This document shows positions 14,223 through 27,240 of a stretch of 64,000 nt of DNA, one piece after another. A model generated the notes under the pieces. The model was not told the origin of the DNA and did not search any database. It worked only from the letters and a program-made list of their open reading frames with translations. Each line of letters starts with the position of its first letter. The first letter of the stretch is position 1. The position numbers and the translations under genes are program-made. This stretch comes from Coffea arabica (lineage: Eukaryota > Streptophyta > Magnoliopsida > Gentianales > Rubiaceae), in contig NC_092310.1 of the NCBI RefSeq assembly GCF_036785885.1, positions 2,170,001-2,234,000 of the forward strand, given 5' to 3'.

Positions 14223-17200
14223 TCAACACACAGTCCGCCCGTAGCACAGGGAAGCAAGATAGAGGTTCTTTGCCCATTTTTCCTGCTTATAGTAAACACA
14301 TACAGAGATAACAAAGTTAACCCCCACAATAAATGAAGTATTTTGATACAAGATCCTTGTCCGCCAAACCAAACTGCAGGATAGCCCTTCGGTATGCAAT
14401 AAAGTTAAAGCAACAACGATTGAAAATGACAGGTTACAAGGTTCAAATAGCACATCCCAACAAATATTTACCTTAACATGGGTGCTTGGGAACTGAGATG
14501 TTCTTAGAGTTTCCTGAGTCTCATCAAGCAGTTTGCGCCGAGGCACACTCAAGATAAGAGCAGCTTGATCCCAGGTAGCAGCAGTTGCTGTAATTCGGTA
14601 ACCACTATCCCACCGTTTATGAATGCCCTCACTGGGATAAAGAAAATCAAGCTCCACAACCTGGAAAAACAAAGATATTTCAGTCAAAACGTTTTATGCT
14701 TAACAGAAATAAAGACACATTCAGGACAGTAATAGGGAACACAAGGCACTCTTCTGACGGTAACAGCCCATGTTTTTTTAAAAGAGGTGGGGAATGCCAA
14801 GTTTCTGTTAATTCATAGCTCAATTCCTTTCCCTTCTCCCTGTCAATTAACATAACTGTGAACAGCGCCAATAAGACTTTAAAGTTTAAATGGCATGCAT
14901 ACACCCCAAAAAAAAAAAATAAAGAAGGGACATAAAACTCTTCTAGGCAAAAATTCTCAAGACATTCCACTGCATGAAGAAGATAAAAAAGGGCACTTTG
15001 CACCAGTTGCACAGCATCCACTGTTGTCTAAGTTGAATCAATCTAAGATGGTGATTTTTCCATTTTCCCACACTAGCACAAATGTCTAAAAATGCAAATT
15101 AGTTCAATGGTTTTGAGGCAAAATGTCTAAAAGTTTGTGCAGCTGATAAGGGGTGAATTGGGTCAAATCCGCAAAATAACCAGAAACAAGTAACCTAACC
15201 TGATCACTGAAGCCAGAGTTTCGGGACATAACCACAGCCCATCGAGTACCAGCAGTAGCCATAGATGTCACGTGAAACCCTTCCTTCCACTTCTTGTTAA
15301 TCCACTTGAATGGAAAGGAATCACTTACTTTGTAAGATTGTTGGTTATACATGGTGCCTGCAGAGTAACAGGAATTTAGTATTAAGAGGCAAGATATTCA
15401 ACTAATAAAACTGATCCATCACACGTCCAAGGTTACAAAAAATTATTATGCATACAACTTTTTGCTCAAAACGAGGAAAAGTAAAAATAGTAAAAATACT
15501 CTGTGGCCAATACCACACCATACAGCATTAGCTAAGCCAGGCTTCATGCTAATTCCCAAGCCCAAGGAGATAAACTCCTGGTCCTTCCTCTTTTCTTTTT
15601 CTTTTTTTTTTTTTTGGGGTGGAGGGGACAAGGGTTGCAAAGGAACAATAAATCACAACTTGATGTGGCATAGACACTTGCAAAATGAAAATTGAGTCAT
15701 CTGTCCAGTATTAGCACAAAAATTGAAATTATACAGCACAACCAGAATGAAGCAATTTTAGCGTATTAGCACATCCCAGTCTCACTTTGTTCCTTCAAGA
15801 GACAAATACTTAGCACAAGAAATCTGTCAATCTGAGCTCTACAATGGTTCACATAGACTAATCTCCACAGAGACAAGCCACTGTTACAGCTCACCCAAAT
15901 GGACAAGATGCACAAATAATGGTAGCAATACTTAAGAATTGTTTCCCTATTCTTGATTCATCCGAAAGCATTTTAGCAAGTATAATTATGTTTAACTGAT
16001 TGATAACAGACACCATATTTTGCAACCTTACCTTTTGACATTACCACTAACGAACTTCCATTAGTTGCACCAGCAAGACAGCTGATATAATAGTTCTTGT
16101 CCCACTGGTCCATAATCCACTCCTGTAATAAAAAAATAATTGCACTTAGAGGTCACTTGGTCGGTGAAGTTCCAGATAAGGACACTATCTTTGTTTGTCA
16201 ACAAAACAGGTTATGCAAATAACTTACCTTGTGCAAGAAAAAAGGTGATATCTCAAAAACTTGGCTTGTAAAATTAGTCCCAGCATCCATAATAATGGCC
16301 CACAAGTTGGAACATGATGCCACAGAACTTATATACAACCCATCTTCTACCCCTCTTTCTACATGTTGCGCTAATCTTGCATCCGATACATTATAATGGT
16401 ACCTTTTGTGTAGAACCAAACAAAAAGAGGATAAAAAAGGGTATTCAATAGGCAATGACATTATGGCAATGGCAGAGGACTATCTACATATATAAATACA
16501 CACGCACACATATACACATACACAATAGTCCTTTTGTCATTTTCCCCAACTTTTTATCCAAAATTTTTTTCCTTTTAGGTTATGTGGGTAAGCTTCACCA
16601 TCCCAGAACCACTGACAAATATATTCTGGTCTATTTTCCCCCTTTAACAGAAGCAGCCGGAACCAAAAAAGAACAAAGAGGAAACAATGCTTCCAATCTA
16701 TGTTCAAACCAAGTACTTACTGTTTCAGGATTCAGATTAGACAACAGAACACCCCAGTAACTTGAGAAATAAAACAATATCAGATAGCATGAACTGAACT
16801 ACCACCATTCTAAGAGAAAGATTTTTTTTTTTTAACCTCTGTTTCATAGGCTTCCTAGCATTGTAAATTGAAACCCATTGTGATGCTGGGACTCCCATAC
16901 GAACTTTCTTCCTTGGCTGTTCCACTTCATCCTCATCAAGATTCAATCTGGGTCGCTTTTGGCCGATTTGGATAATCTAGCAAAAAAGTTAATAAATAAA
17001 AGCTATAAAATGATTATGAACATCAAATAAAGGAAAGCAGAACATGTACTCGGGTAATAAAAGAATCACCTTTTGAGCACCATCTGTATTTAATGGTCGG
17101 GTTGCAGGATCGGCAGCAATCATACCCTCAAAAATAGATATTAACTTTGAATACTTTGGCTCTTCGTCAAATTTCAAGTTAACAACAGTTTCAAGAAATT

Positions 17201-20200
17201 CTCTGAGAGGGGCAGGGCAAAAGCAACATAGCGCTTCAGGAGCTGTTGCCATCTTTTTCTTAGCCACCTGGAATGATTTGTTATCACCCTGAGGTAAAAA
17301 GATTGAACACGAGTAAAACAGCTGAAGAGGACATCAGAAAAATAAAGTAGACATAGGGCTTAGCCGAATACTCCAGTCTAAAGGTCAGAAAGTAGGACAA
17401 GGAAGTACCTGAAAACCTTGCCATGGCAACCTGCCTCTGTGGAGAAAAATAAGCGTATATGCAAGTGATTCTAAATCATCCCTTCTACTAGCAGTCCTTC
17501 CTAAGTGAGCATGCACACTAGCATAGCGGACGGTCCCTCTGGGACATCACCAGAATGGGGGGAAAAGAGTATTTAGTGGAAGCAGAGTTATTCGAACATC
17601 AGACTTTACAGTATGAGCAACATTCACCTGAATATGTCAGGACGTTGATCATATTCAACATGTTGCCCCCTGGTGCTGTCTCTCCACTTAGTTGCTGCAA
17701 TAAACGCATAGATACAAGTAAAATGGAAAGTATGGGAAATTGTTTAAAAAAAAAAAGGAGAAGAACAAATAAGAAGTCTATTAGGTTGTGTGTCTCACCT
17801 AATCCTAAATCTACAAGAAACAACTTCTTTTCTTGAGGTGTTGATGGCTGGCCGAGCAAAAAGTTCTCAGGCTTTACATCCCCATGCACATACCTAATTT
17901 CATGAAACGTAAACCATGGCAAGACAAACATACAAACATCAGTAGATCCCATCAATACCATACGAAACATTAAGAGATACAGACTGAAGGTAGGAACAAG
18001 AAAAAGGTGGTGTAATACCCTTTTGCATGCAGCTTCTCCAATATTGACAAGGATTCAACTGCAATGCAAGCAACCATTTCCCCAGACATCCTGCTAATTG
18101 TGCATGATCAGTTCAAAAGCAAGGCGACTAAGTACAATATATATCTTAGCGAAAGTGAGAAACAACAGCAGCAACCAATTCTGCTGATACACTGCCTACT
18201 CCACCTACAAGGTTTCAAAATACACTAAGACAGCAACAGATATCAAAACCATTGGCAAAAAGTCAACCTTAGTTTAAAATAAAACTATTGGCATCTCAAA
18301 AGAAGATAACAGACTATCACTTTACCCAATTTATCTTGTCTCCTACATCATCATGGCATATGACCCGTTCTTATACTTTTTTATGCACATACTATTAATC
18401 AACAGCAAGCATCTGAAATTGAACTTCAAAATGCACCAAAACAGCAACCAAGTGCAATACTACGATAAAAGAGAACTCCTACTTCAACAAACATCAAGCA
18501 TGCTGAAAGGAAGTTAAATTTTAGTGTGCAAAATGAAACCCAATAGACATGTAAAAGAGAACATGGCACACTATATAAGCAACCCTTCAGAAACTTACGA
18601 CTGCCCTGAGGAGTTCCAAACATCCCACAAGCTGGGCCCTAACATGTCCATGACCTACCACATTCAAAAAGCAATCTATCAGCATACATATAGCCGGAAC
18701 AGCAATTCACAAATCCTACACGGGCGTGTCTAAAGACACATGTGCAGTACAAAGGCTAAATGCATTTAGCACTCAGATCATACCATTACATAGTAGTCTC
18801 CTTGTTTTCCTTTATAGTGTACTTTAGGCACTCCATGGCTACCTCCAAGAGTGCTATTAAGATAGAAGCAAAAAGATTTTTACAATTGAGAAAATGTAGA
18901 AACGCTTGCTAAGGAGAGGATTCAAATGCATACTTGTAAACCTGCCACTCATATGGAGGACCATAGCTGCAGCCTTTGCTATTTCTATGCTCAAATTTCA
19001 GAGCTACCTGAAATGACAAACAACATCAAAATTAAATCACAACATCTGCATTTATTTGTGATGCTGTTTATGTTGAATAGATAAACGTAGTTTCTTGACT
19101 AATTTAAAGAAAACGGGAGAAAATTAACACTACCTCCACAGCTCCAGGACCTGTTGTCCGCTCTCCACCAGAAACACGACGACCCAAAAAAACCTGTCCA
19201 AAGCCACCTTTACCTAATTTCCTCTCAACCTTATACATGGGTGAGCCTCCAACTTGCACCTGAAAATCCACTCCAACATAAGGAAAAAATGTTCTTAACA
19301 TGCATAAAGAAGATGAGTCCACTAATAACTTTCCTGTCTAATAAAGCAAGCAAATAACCCAATTTTTAAAAAAATCAGCAGGGGATGGTTGGGATTTAAG
19401 ATACCAGGGGGATGAGGAGGGGGAAGGGGATGAAACCGGGGACTTCTAAATCCCGAGGTCTCAATCCTGGCCATTAGACCAAGGCCTCTACAAAAAGCCA
19501 CATAACCCAATTATCAACATGCCAAACCAAAAATAACTTCTTAGTCTTAAATTATAAAAGCACAATTTGAGTTCTTGCAAATCATCAGAACAAGAGCTGC
19601 ACCAAATTTCTTCCACAGTCAGATACAACGCCACCCCCAAGGCATGAAGTCTTTGGGACTAAAAGCATTGCAAAGTAACTATAAATTGGGATCTACCTCA
19701 ACACCCCTCTGCCAAAATTCTCAAACATGTGCTTTTACATAAGAAGATACACAGATTGAGATGCAATTGAGCTTGTTCACTAACCCAAATATCATCAGTT
19801 AAACCAAAAATTTAGGAAAAAAATCACCTTGATGAATTAGCACATTGAATGCCTGCATTTACATCTTTCAGCCCATACAAACGCGCATATAGATACAAAA
19901 TCAACAAAGTACTGCATGCAGGCCCATTTATAATTCATCTTTACTCCCACCTACACAAACTAACCCATCCTATGCTGCAATTAACTACGTAAGTGATTAA
20001 TGAAACAGCGCTCCCCCCCCCCAAAAAAAAAAAGGAATTAACCTTATCAGGAAAAGATGCAAGAGAGGCATCATCTTCTAGTCCAGCACTCCCTTTAGCA
20101 CTCATACCCCCACTTTCATCCCCCATCTTTTTGACCTTTTCCTCAACCACCACCGCCGCTTCTTCTTCCTCCTCCTCCTTTACCTTTTCCTTTTCCTTGT

Positions 20201-20489
20201 TATCCGCCTTAGCTTTTCCCTTTCTTACCCTTTTCACCGCCTTTAACTCCTCCTCTACCTCAGCTACCTTCCCCGCCGCTTCCGCCGCTGCTTTAGCTTT
20301 CGCAGCACGAGTTTTAATATAGTTCCCAGCAAACCCAACACCTGCCGCCTCTCCTTCTACTTTCCCCTTCCTCGCCTTCTTTTCTTCTATTTCCTTTCCT
20401 TCCCCAGCCGCTGCTGGCGGCAAAACCGGTGGAACTACTGTCGGCGAACCACAAAGGCCTAGACGAACTCCGGCCCGCAACTCCGACAT
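14223..20489 (-). CDS. MLK3: MUT9-like / photoregulatory protein kinase (CK1-related, MLK3/PPK4-like)
   Basis: Complete 16-exon gene, 722 residues. Exons: 20489-20043, 19259-19134, 19007-18934, 18853-18784, 18654-18599, 18090-18019, 17893-17799, 17694-17628, 17538-17409, 17288-17070, 16976-16837, 16402-16228, 16122-16032, 15357-15200, 14660-14472, 14282-14223; all join in phase. Residues 1-149 are a basic/acidic low-complexity leader with [11 protein letters not shown]. The kinase domain (about 158-450) has glycine loop [10 protein letters not shown] (164), Lys in VALKF (195), HGDVKPEN (D287) and DLG (D310). A nuclear-type KK/RK segment (QPRKKVRMG) and a conserved C-terminal domain follow, ending [15 protein letters not shown]. 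It closely follows Arabidopsis At2g25760. Family members phosphorylate histones (H3T3, H2A) and photoreceptor/clock proteins such as phosphorylated PIF3 and cryptochrome in the nucleus. The paralogue assignment is by memory of sequence. Confidence 0.93.
19375..19500 (-). mobile_element. tRNA-like SINE fragment in kinase intron 1
   Basis: On the minus strand the intron reads GGCCTTGGTCTAATGGCCAG, an A-box-like block, and then CCCGGTTTCATCCCC, a B-box-like block, at tRNA-promoter spacing. The following C-rich segment and the flanking A-rich sequence fit a SINE in the same orientation as the host gene. The B box is imperfect, so it is probably old. Confidence 0.5.
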
Positions 20490-20515
20490 TTGCAGATACC
20501 ACAACCCATGCAATG

Positions 20516-20530
20516 AACCCTAACCCTAAT
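20516..20530 (-). promoter_or_regulatory. Telo-box in kinase 5' leader
   Basis: AACCCTAACCCTAAT (plus strand) sits 27 bases upstream of the kinase start codon. Telo-boxes (AACCCTA repeats) are known plant promoter/leader elements bound by telomere-repeat-binding (TRB) factors and are frequent near growth-related genes. The role here is inferred from position only. Confidence 0.6.
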
Positions 20531-21986
20531 TGAATTTACCACCATCAGTACTACCTTTCTCTCTGTCGCAGTCCTCTTGATCTTCTTCAGCTAAGAAAGC
20601 ATCATTTCCGGAACCCTGAAATCTAGCATTAATTGAAAATTAATAGAAATAAAGTGTTTATAATCGGAATCTTGACAAAGAAAAAGGGGAAATCGGGGGA
20701 AGAAATCTGGGGTTTGAATTTTGGTGAAATTGGGACTAGGGTTCGAGACGGAAAGCACGCATGCCAAAATATCTCTGACTCTCTGTATATGTGTTGGAAA
20801 AAAGGTGAGATAGTGCCAAAGAAAAAGGAAAGAAAACTGGTGTATGAGTTTGGGCTCTTTCTTTATTTGTAAAATTATGGCATGTTTTGTGAATTGCTCG
20901 ATGAGTACGTGGTCTAACTTTTCTAGAAGAAAAGAATGGTGACCTACAATTTTTTTTAAAGCAAATTTAGCCCATTTGGATTGCTATTTTTTTTGGGTTT
21001 TTTTATAAAAAAATATATTATAACAATTCGACATATATGAGATAAAAAAATAATTAAAAATTTGTTCGTAGAATGTAAACATTTTTAGAAGATCTGATAG
21101 ATATTTTTCTAAATTTTTGCTTGCATCATAAATATATATTTTCCAATGCATCCTTTTATGTTCCCAATCACAATTACTTTTGTTACGTCGTATATATCAT
21201 ATCATAAAAAACGTTACAATGATTATTCCAAATAATACAGTACTTTATCCAAACACATTAAAATCCAAACAAAAGTGCATTTGACCTATGAGTTTGGGGT
21301 AGCTGGTAAGCGAGGTGATGATGCCAATAGGAGGTCGCAATTAGATTCTTACATGTGGCACCTTAAAAAGTTCTAGCCAAACCTCACCTTAAGAGCCCGA
21401 CTTTGCAAGCATTTCTCTAGTCAAATATGATGGATTAGTCTTATTTGAAGGTGGGGATATCAAGTGTTCAGTGGGAAAACAAAAAAAAAACAAAAGTTCA
21501 TTAGGATAGGATTTATTTATCCAAAAAAAAAATTCTTGTATCATAAACATATTTTTTGATACATTTTTTTTTTCAATCACCTTTTATCTCATGTGCATTA
21601 TATTGTTAAAAGTTCTACAGTAATTATTTCAAATAATCTCCTATTTAAACAAGATATTAGCAAGTTCAGAAAAAAAAAAAAAAAAAAAACTTTCAAACCC
21701 CCAGTTTACTGTTCATATTATTTTATGTCTAAACTACTCTATGACTTTTAAGAATAGCTATTAAAATTGGCTAGTTATTTTCATGTTGATGTCCAGTAAA
21801 GCTGAAAAATAATTTTAAAAAAATTGACAATTGAGTTGATCTATGCTTTTCATAAACTTTGAAGTTGTCATATGTAGTATCATTTTTTTTATCTGTGCAT
21901 TTTAACTTGATAGCTTAAGCATCAAATTTAATAATTAATGAAAGGCTTGGAAGCCTTAATAGCAATCGTCAACCACCACACTTGCG
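20531..21986. other. Kinase upstream region and MITE-like DNA
   Basis: The first ~350 bases are the probable 5' UTR and promoter of the minus-strand kinase. At about 20965-21260 a MITE-like element has facing ends catttggattgc and atccaaacaaaag; it resembles the TTTGGATT-ended element at 24414. A poly-A run lies at about 21670-21690. No gene is supported. Confidence 0.45.
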
Positions 21987-22553
21987 TAGGAGGTGTGAAT
22001 CGGTAATTCGAAACTTTGAAATTGGAATTTTTTGAAGTTTTGGCATCAGAATTTCTGATCGAATTCGATTTCGAATTCACTAACTTCGAATTTGAATTCA
22101 ATTCGAAATTCGATAAATTTTGATTTCACTGAATTCAGGAATATAAAATTTATTATTATAATATAAATATTATATTACATATATATATAAATATATATAT
22201 ATATATGAAAAACTAATTTGACATCGAAATAGGAATTCCGAATCACCGAATTCAGGAATATAAAAATTATTATTATTATATAAATGCTATAGTTCATATA
22301 TATAAAAAAATATTATATATATATATATATGAAAAATGAATTTGAAATCAAAAGAGGAATTCCGAATTCCGATTTCAAATTCACGGAAATTCAGATTTGA
22401 AAAATCCCATTACTGAATTCAAACCAAATTCGCATAATTCAAAATCGGAAAACCCGATTTCAATTCTGAATTCCGAATTACCGATTTCAAAAATTCCAAA
22501 TTAAATTCGAATTCGATTGATAAATCAGAATTTTTCGATTTTGCACACTCCTA
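21987..22553. mobile_element. Non-autonomous hAT-like element, AATTCGAATT-rich
   Basis: Ends are TAGGAGGTGTGAATCG on the left and CGATTTTGCACACTCCTA on the right, inverted relative to each other with some mismatches. The flanks are CACTTGCG (21979-21986) and CACTTGCA (22554-22561), a 7/8 match of the 8-bp target duplication typical of hAT elements. The interior has two diverged copies of a block beginning gaattcaggaatataaaa plus AT-dinucleotide runs, and no coding capacity. Confidence 0.7.
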
Positions 22554-23222
22554 CACTTGCACTATTTCCCGTAGCTCCTCACAAGAGTCACAGAGAAAAA
22601 GGGGGGAAGAATGTCACAACATGAAAATCCACTAGTACTATCAATCTGCTAACCATAAAGTTCCAACTCGGATGAAAAATCAAAAAGCTTATTACGATAA
22701 TATGGTGGAACTAGTGACTCTTTTTGCTTTGATCTTGGTGGCATTGGTATCTATATTAGTCATGGATTGGGGTTTTTGTGCAAGTAGGAGCTAATTAAGG
22801 CAATGAGTAATGCAAAATTTGGTAGAAGGTTGCGTAGTTAGGTTCAGTAGAGTTAGAAGCAGTGGTTGTGGTTCTACGTTGCAACTAGGTGATATGGGGT
22901 TGGCTGGGGTGGGTTCTTAGGGACAACAAGTCTTCTGTTATGCAATGGTTGTGAAACATTCAAGCTACATGCTTTAATATGTTGATATCTGCGCTCTTTA
23001 AATTATCACAGTTATACTTTTAATTAAGTTGAACTTTATAAAAAAGACACGTGTTAACACATCAGGATGTGTAATATAGACGTTACATATTAGTATATAA
23101 CAGAAGATGCATAGTCGTCGTTGAACCTCTTTGTCATGGCTTAAGGAAAGAGTATGCACAAAATACCCATAACCATTGTTAGGCTTCTTTATCATGGCTT
23201 AAGAAAGGAGTATGGGTCATAA

Positions 23223-23595
23223 TAGAGATGTAATCGAACCGAGCTGCTCGTAAGCACGGTCAAAAACTTGACTCGAACTCAGGTTGACCAAGTTCGAGTC
23301 GAGTTCGAGCATCCAGAAGCATTGTTCGAAGGATTGTCGAGACTTATCGAGCTTTTTAATTTTAATTATTTAATATATTATTATTATAAAAGTACCCTTA
23401 TACCCAAAAGAGTTGTTGAATTTACGAAATGTTTCAAATCATATAAAAATTTTTAAAGGGCAATAATTGTTTTTTCGCTAAAAAATTATCAAGAAAATGA
23501 AAATTTTTAACTCGAGCTCGAGTTCGAGCTTGAGCGAGTAGTATTATTGCATGTCGAGTCATACTCGAGGTCGATTCGACTCGATTACATCCCGA
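23223..23595. mobile_element. Non-autonomous hAT-like element, CTCGAG-rich
   Basis: Left end TAGAGATGTAATCGAA and right end CGATTACATCCCGA are inverted repeats matching at 12 of 14 bases. Flanks GGTCATAA (23215-23222) and GATCATAA (23596-23603) match at 7 of 8 bases, an hAT-sized target duplication. The sub-terminal parts are full of GAGTTCGAG/CTCGAACTC words. Related sequence occurs at about 47690-48230 and 53050-53400. Confidence 0.7.
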
Positions 23596-23666
23596 GATCA
23601 TAATCGTGTTGGTGACAAGGTACAAGTGAGAGTTGGTTGACTTTAGTGAGTCGTTTGAAACTTTAA

Positions 23667-24006
23667 GACCCGTTTGGCAAGTGAATTTTTTTGTTATTTG
23701 TCTAAAATCTTACTGTAATTTACTGTAAAAATTTTTATAAAATTTTTTAAAGTGTGTTTTTTTTTAATATTTTGAAGTGTATAGTATAAAAATTTTAAAA
23801 AGTTTTTTAAGATTAGTGTAGTTAAAGTTTTAATATTAGTTCACTGTAAAACTTTTTATAAATTTTTTTGAAGTGTGTTTTTGTTTAATATTTTGAAGTG
23901 TATAGTATACAAATTTTGAAAAGTTTTTTATGGTTAGTATAATTAAAGTTTTTAAAAAATTTATAACTGACAGACTTGACAAAAAACTTGACTGCCAAAT
24001 AAGGCC
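23667..24006. mobile_element. MITE, family C copy 1
   Basis: Starts gacccgtttggcaa and ends actgccaaataaggcc, imperfect inverted ends. Its interior has two direct copies of a block containing ttttgaagtgtatagtat. The same block and similar ends recur at 28242-28452 and 28466-28685. Confidence 0.65.
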
Positions 24007-24413
24007 GTGTATGATGTGAGGCAAAGCGTTAAAGACAATTTTGTCATAAAAGAATAAAAAAATTGAGGGAGGAGGGCCCAGGTCCAAATTGGTAGTGCAA
24101 ATAACGGCTGCCTTTTAACAATCAACTATTCCAAAAGATATCTCCAATCAACGTGGTCAACGTTTGTTTTCAAACTTGCATTTATGAATTGCCTATAAAG
24201 CTATAACATATTTTCTTTTAAGCAACTCGAAAAAATCGTGAAACACATCAATCTTTAAAGACGTCACTTGTGAAAAATTAAAACAATTGATAACATACAG
24301 GAAATTCTTCCAAACTCGTGGTCTTCACAATATTAATGATTTTTTCTATTTTCACGTGATAAAATTGGACCTCATGATTTGGACTTTTCCATTGCTAGAT
24401 AATAATATAAGAA

Positions 24414-24583
24414 GGGTTTGTTTGGATTGGCCTTTATTTTCCCAAATATATTTGTTTTCATGATCATTACAATTTTCAATACACTTTTTTACCTTCTCAA
24501 TTACCTTTTTATCTCACATACATCACATCACAAAAAGTACTACAGTAAAAATATCTCAAATAACTTATAATCCAAACAAACCC
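24414..24583. mobile_element. MITE with GGGTTTGTTTGGATT inverted ends
   Basis: A 170-base AT-rich element with near-perfect terminal inverted repeats: gggtttgtttggatt on the left and aatccaaacaaaccc on the right. No coding capacity. Target duplication not clear. Confidence 0.75.
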
Positions 24584-24899
24584 AGGCAAAGAAAGTTTTG
24601 TTGTTGAGTAACTAGTGATAGATCTGGAAAGCTTTAGGTAGTTGTGGTGGTAAATGAGCAGAGAAAATTAATTGATAGGCAATATCATAATAATAGCACC
24701 ACATATTTGTAAGTTGTACCTTTTTAGTCTTTCGATGATTCAAGTTTGATGATTACAAATTGCAGCTAAGGAGATAGCCAAGAGATGAAATCTTGGATGG
24801 GTTTTAAAGGATCAAATATGGCTTAGTTTCGGTTATTGCATCATATCAAATGGGTAAAGAAACAATAAACAACCCTAAGGGATGGAATAGAATAGAGAA

Positions 24900-25640
24900 A
24901 GGGTTTGTTTTACATTTATTTTTTAAAGTTTTTGATTTGAATGAGTGTGCAAGAGTTGGGGATGTTTTTGAAATATTTTATTGTAGTAATATATATGAAA
25001 AACTTTTACTGTAAATATTTTTAATGATGTTTTTTGAGATATTTTTGAGATATAATTTAGGGTATTTTTAAGATTTAAAAATTTTTAGAATAATTTTTAA
25101 AAATTAACACTCCACCCACAATCAATATCCACCACCGCTATCATCCCCTCTCTCCCTCCTCCTCTCTTATTCCCGTACCTCTTCCTCCTCCCTCTCTCCC
25201 CTCCCACCCTTTCCTTTCCTTCATTTTCTCGCTAGAACCCGGGCCTCCCCTTCCTTGCTCTTTCCAATTTAACCTCATTGAGACCGGATCCTGGCCTTCG
25301 ATTGAGGCCTTCTGGTTGAGGCTAGAGGGGAGGAGATGGGGTATCGTGTGGAAGGGAAAAGGAGAGGAGGAGGCAGAGGGAAGGAGAGGAATGAGGAGGA
25401 AAAAGAGGGAGAGGAAAGAGGAGAAAAGAGAGGGAGGAGTAAGATGGTGGGTGGGGGTGATAGATTAAAGAAGAAGATAATATAGATTTTATTTTTTAAT
25501 TTTTGATATATTTGAAATTATTTTTGATATATTGTATGGATATGGTATTTTTAGAATTATTTTTATATGTGTTGCTGTAACATTGTATGTGAAAAAATTG
25601 GTTTTTCAAAAAGTGGAGAATCCAAATAGAGCCTAAGTTC
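24900..25640. mobile_element. Hairpin-like element with polypyrimidine/polypurine arms
   Basis: A left end agggtttgtttta and right end gagaatccaaatagagcct resemble the MITE ends at 24414. Inside are a C/T-only-like tract (about 25139-25215) and a facing G/A tract (about 25345-25445) separated by some 130 bases. The two arms are partly complementary (for example ctctccctcctcct versus aggaggaggcagaggg), so the single strand could fold into a large stem. No protein is encoded. Confidence 0.5.
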
Positions 25641-25689
25641 TTTGGACTACAAGATATGGTATCACAATGTGCTCGGCATCATGATCATC

Positions 25690-26395
25690 TAATTGACAAA
25701 TAAGGGTAGCCATGATTCAAATTTGAACTGGAACACAACCGAAATCAGATTGACAATTTATTGAATTGCAACTAGAATTGAATTTTGGAAACCAAAATTG
25801 AAACCATAACCGTGACTAAAATTTAGGTTCAAATTCACTAAAATTTTGAACCAGAATCAAAATCAACGGTTTACTAACCGCTCAAACCATTTGAAAAAAT
25901 ATTTGCTACCTAAACGTATTTAACTAGTTTAGAGTTCAACGTCAATACTCACCATTTAATACTCGTAACTCCAATTATGATCCAACAACTATTTGTCCCA
26001 TTCCATTAGTAAGTCTATACTCCATGACTAATCTAAATCCAAGATGAATATAATTTAATTAACAATGAGATATTTTTCATAAAAATTGCATCATTTTTCT
26101 TTTTCCTTACACATGATAGCATAATAAATTTCTTTCTTTCTTTTTTTTTTTTTTTTTTACATTCATTGTCATTTTTTCCTATAACCAATTTTACGATAAT
26201 AAGTCTTTAAACATAACTAAAAAAATTGGAACCGTAATCGGAAAAAATCAAAACCATGACTAGTGCCGAAGGTTCAAGAACCGTAACCATAAGCATCCTT
26301 ATAAGGATCGGTTTAGGTTTTCCTTTTAACAAAATCAAAATCTTCAATTTTTAAATCGAAAGTATTGATTTTAGAACCGTGGTCATGCCTATTTG
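25690..26395. mobile_element. Probable decayed non-autonomous transposon
   Basis: The segment begins agggtagccatgattcaaa and ends tagaaccgtggtcatgcctat; the ends are roughly inverted. The interior repeats gaaccgta/aaccataa words in both orientations. This is the look of an old hAT-like MITE. Borders are uncertain and no target duplication was found. Confidence 0.4.
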
Positions 26396-26519
26396 GCAAA
26401 TGGGAGCACATGTTACTCCAAATCAAAGAAAATGTGGGGTTGTCAATCCACTCAAGGTGTGGAAAATAGAAGTATAAGCTGAATTGGTGGAGGCAAGGCA
26501 ATTGTAATATTTGCAAAAG

Positions 26520-27235
26520 TAAATCTTATATACACTGAAAGTGTTTACATTATCACCATTTGATTCATGATATGTATGCAAAAATTAAATTTTAAATTTG
26601 AATTTTGTATAGTTGTCATTCATCTAACGCTGATAGTGTATATACACTGTTAGTGTAAAAAAAATTAATCCTATTTGAATCTAAAAGTAAGAAATATAAG
26701 TGTGTGCTTAAAATTCCAAGAAGCTGTTATCTCGAAACGAGCTTTAGACCAACAAATCCTCATAAAACAAGGCCAAGAAGCTATTCAAGAAACCAATTAT
26801 ATATTGAATCTTCAGTAATTAATCGATTAGGAAAGTTCTTGACTAAGCATGCATAATGCAATGGAACATTTAAACCGTCTTTCTGGACTTCTTAAATTTG
26901 TTGAGCCTTTAGTGTACTTTAGGTTTAATTTGCCTTGCATATGCGACTAATTTTAATCCATATATTTTGTTCAGTGACTTGAGTCTAAGGCTTGTCAGTA
27001 AAATTAATCGCTTGCTAGCATTATACAGTTTCAATAGCATTTTTTACATTGTGATATATGCGAGAACAAAAGATTATTGAAAAGATATAAATTTTGATTG
27101 GAAAATATGTTTATAATGCAAACATATAATTTTTTGTAAATATAATGTGATATCCAAACAAACCCATTGTTATAGCTATCTTTTAGGCAGATGAAGAAGC
27201 AAAACTGCGTGCCAACTGGTGCATTGCATACAAAA
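26520..27235. other. AT-rich intergenic, nothing clear
   Basis: Holds two short facing copies of a tatacactgaaagtgt / tatacactgttagtgt type word (about 26529 and 26640), perhaps ends of a small MITE. Otherwise nothing recognisable. Confidence 0.35.
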
Positions 27236-27240
27236 CAATT

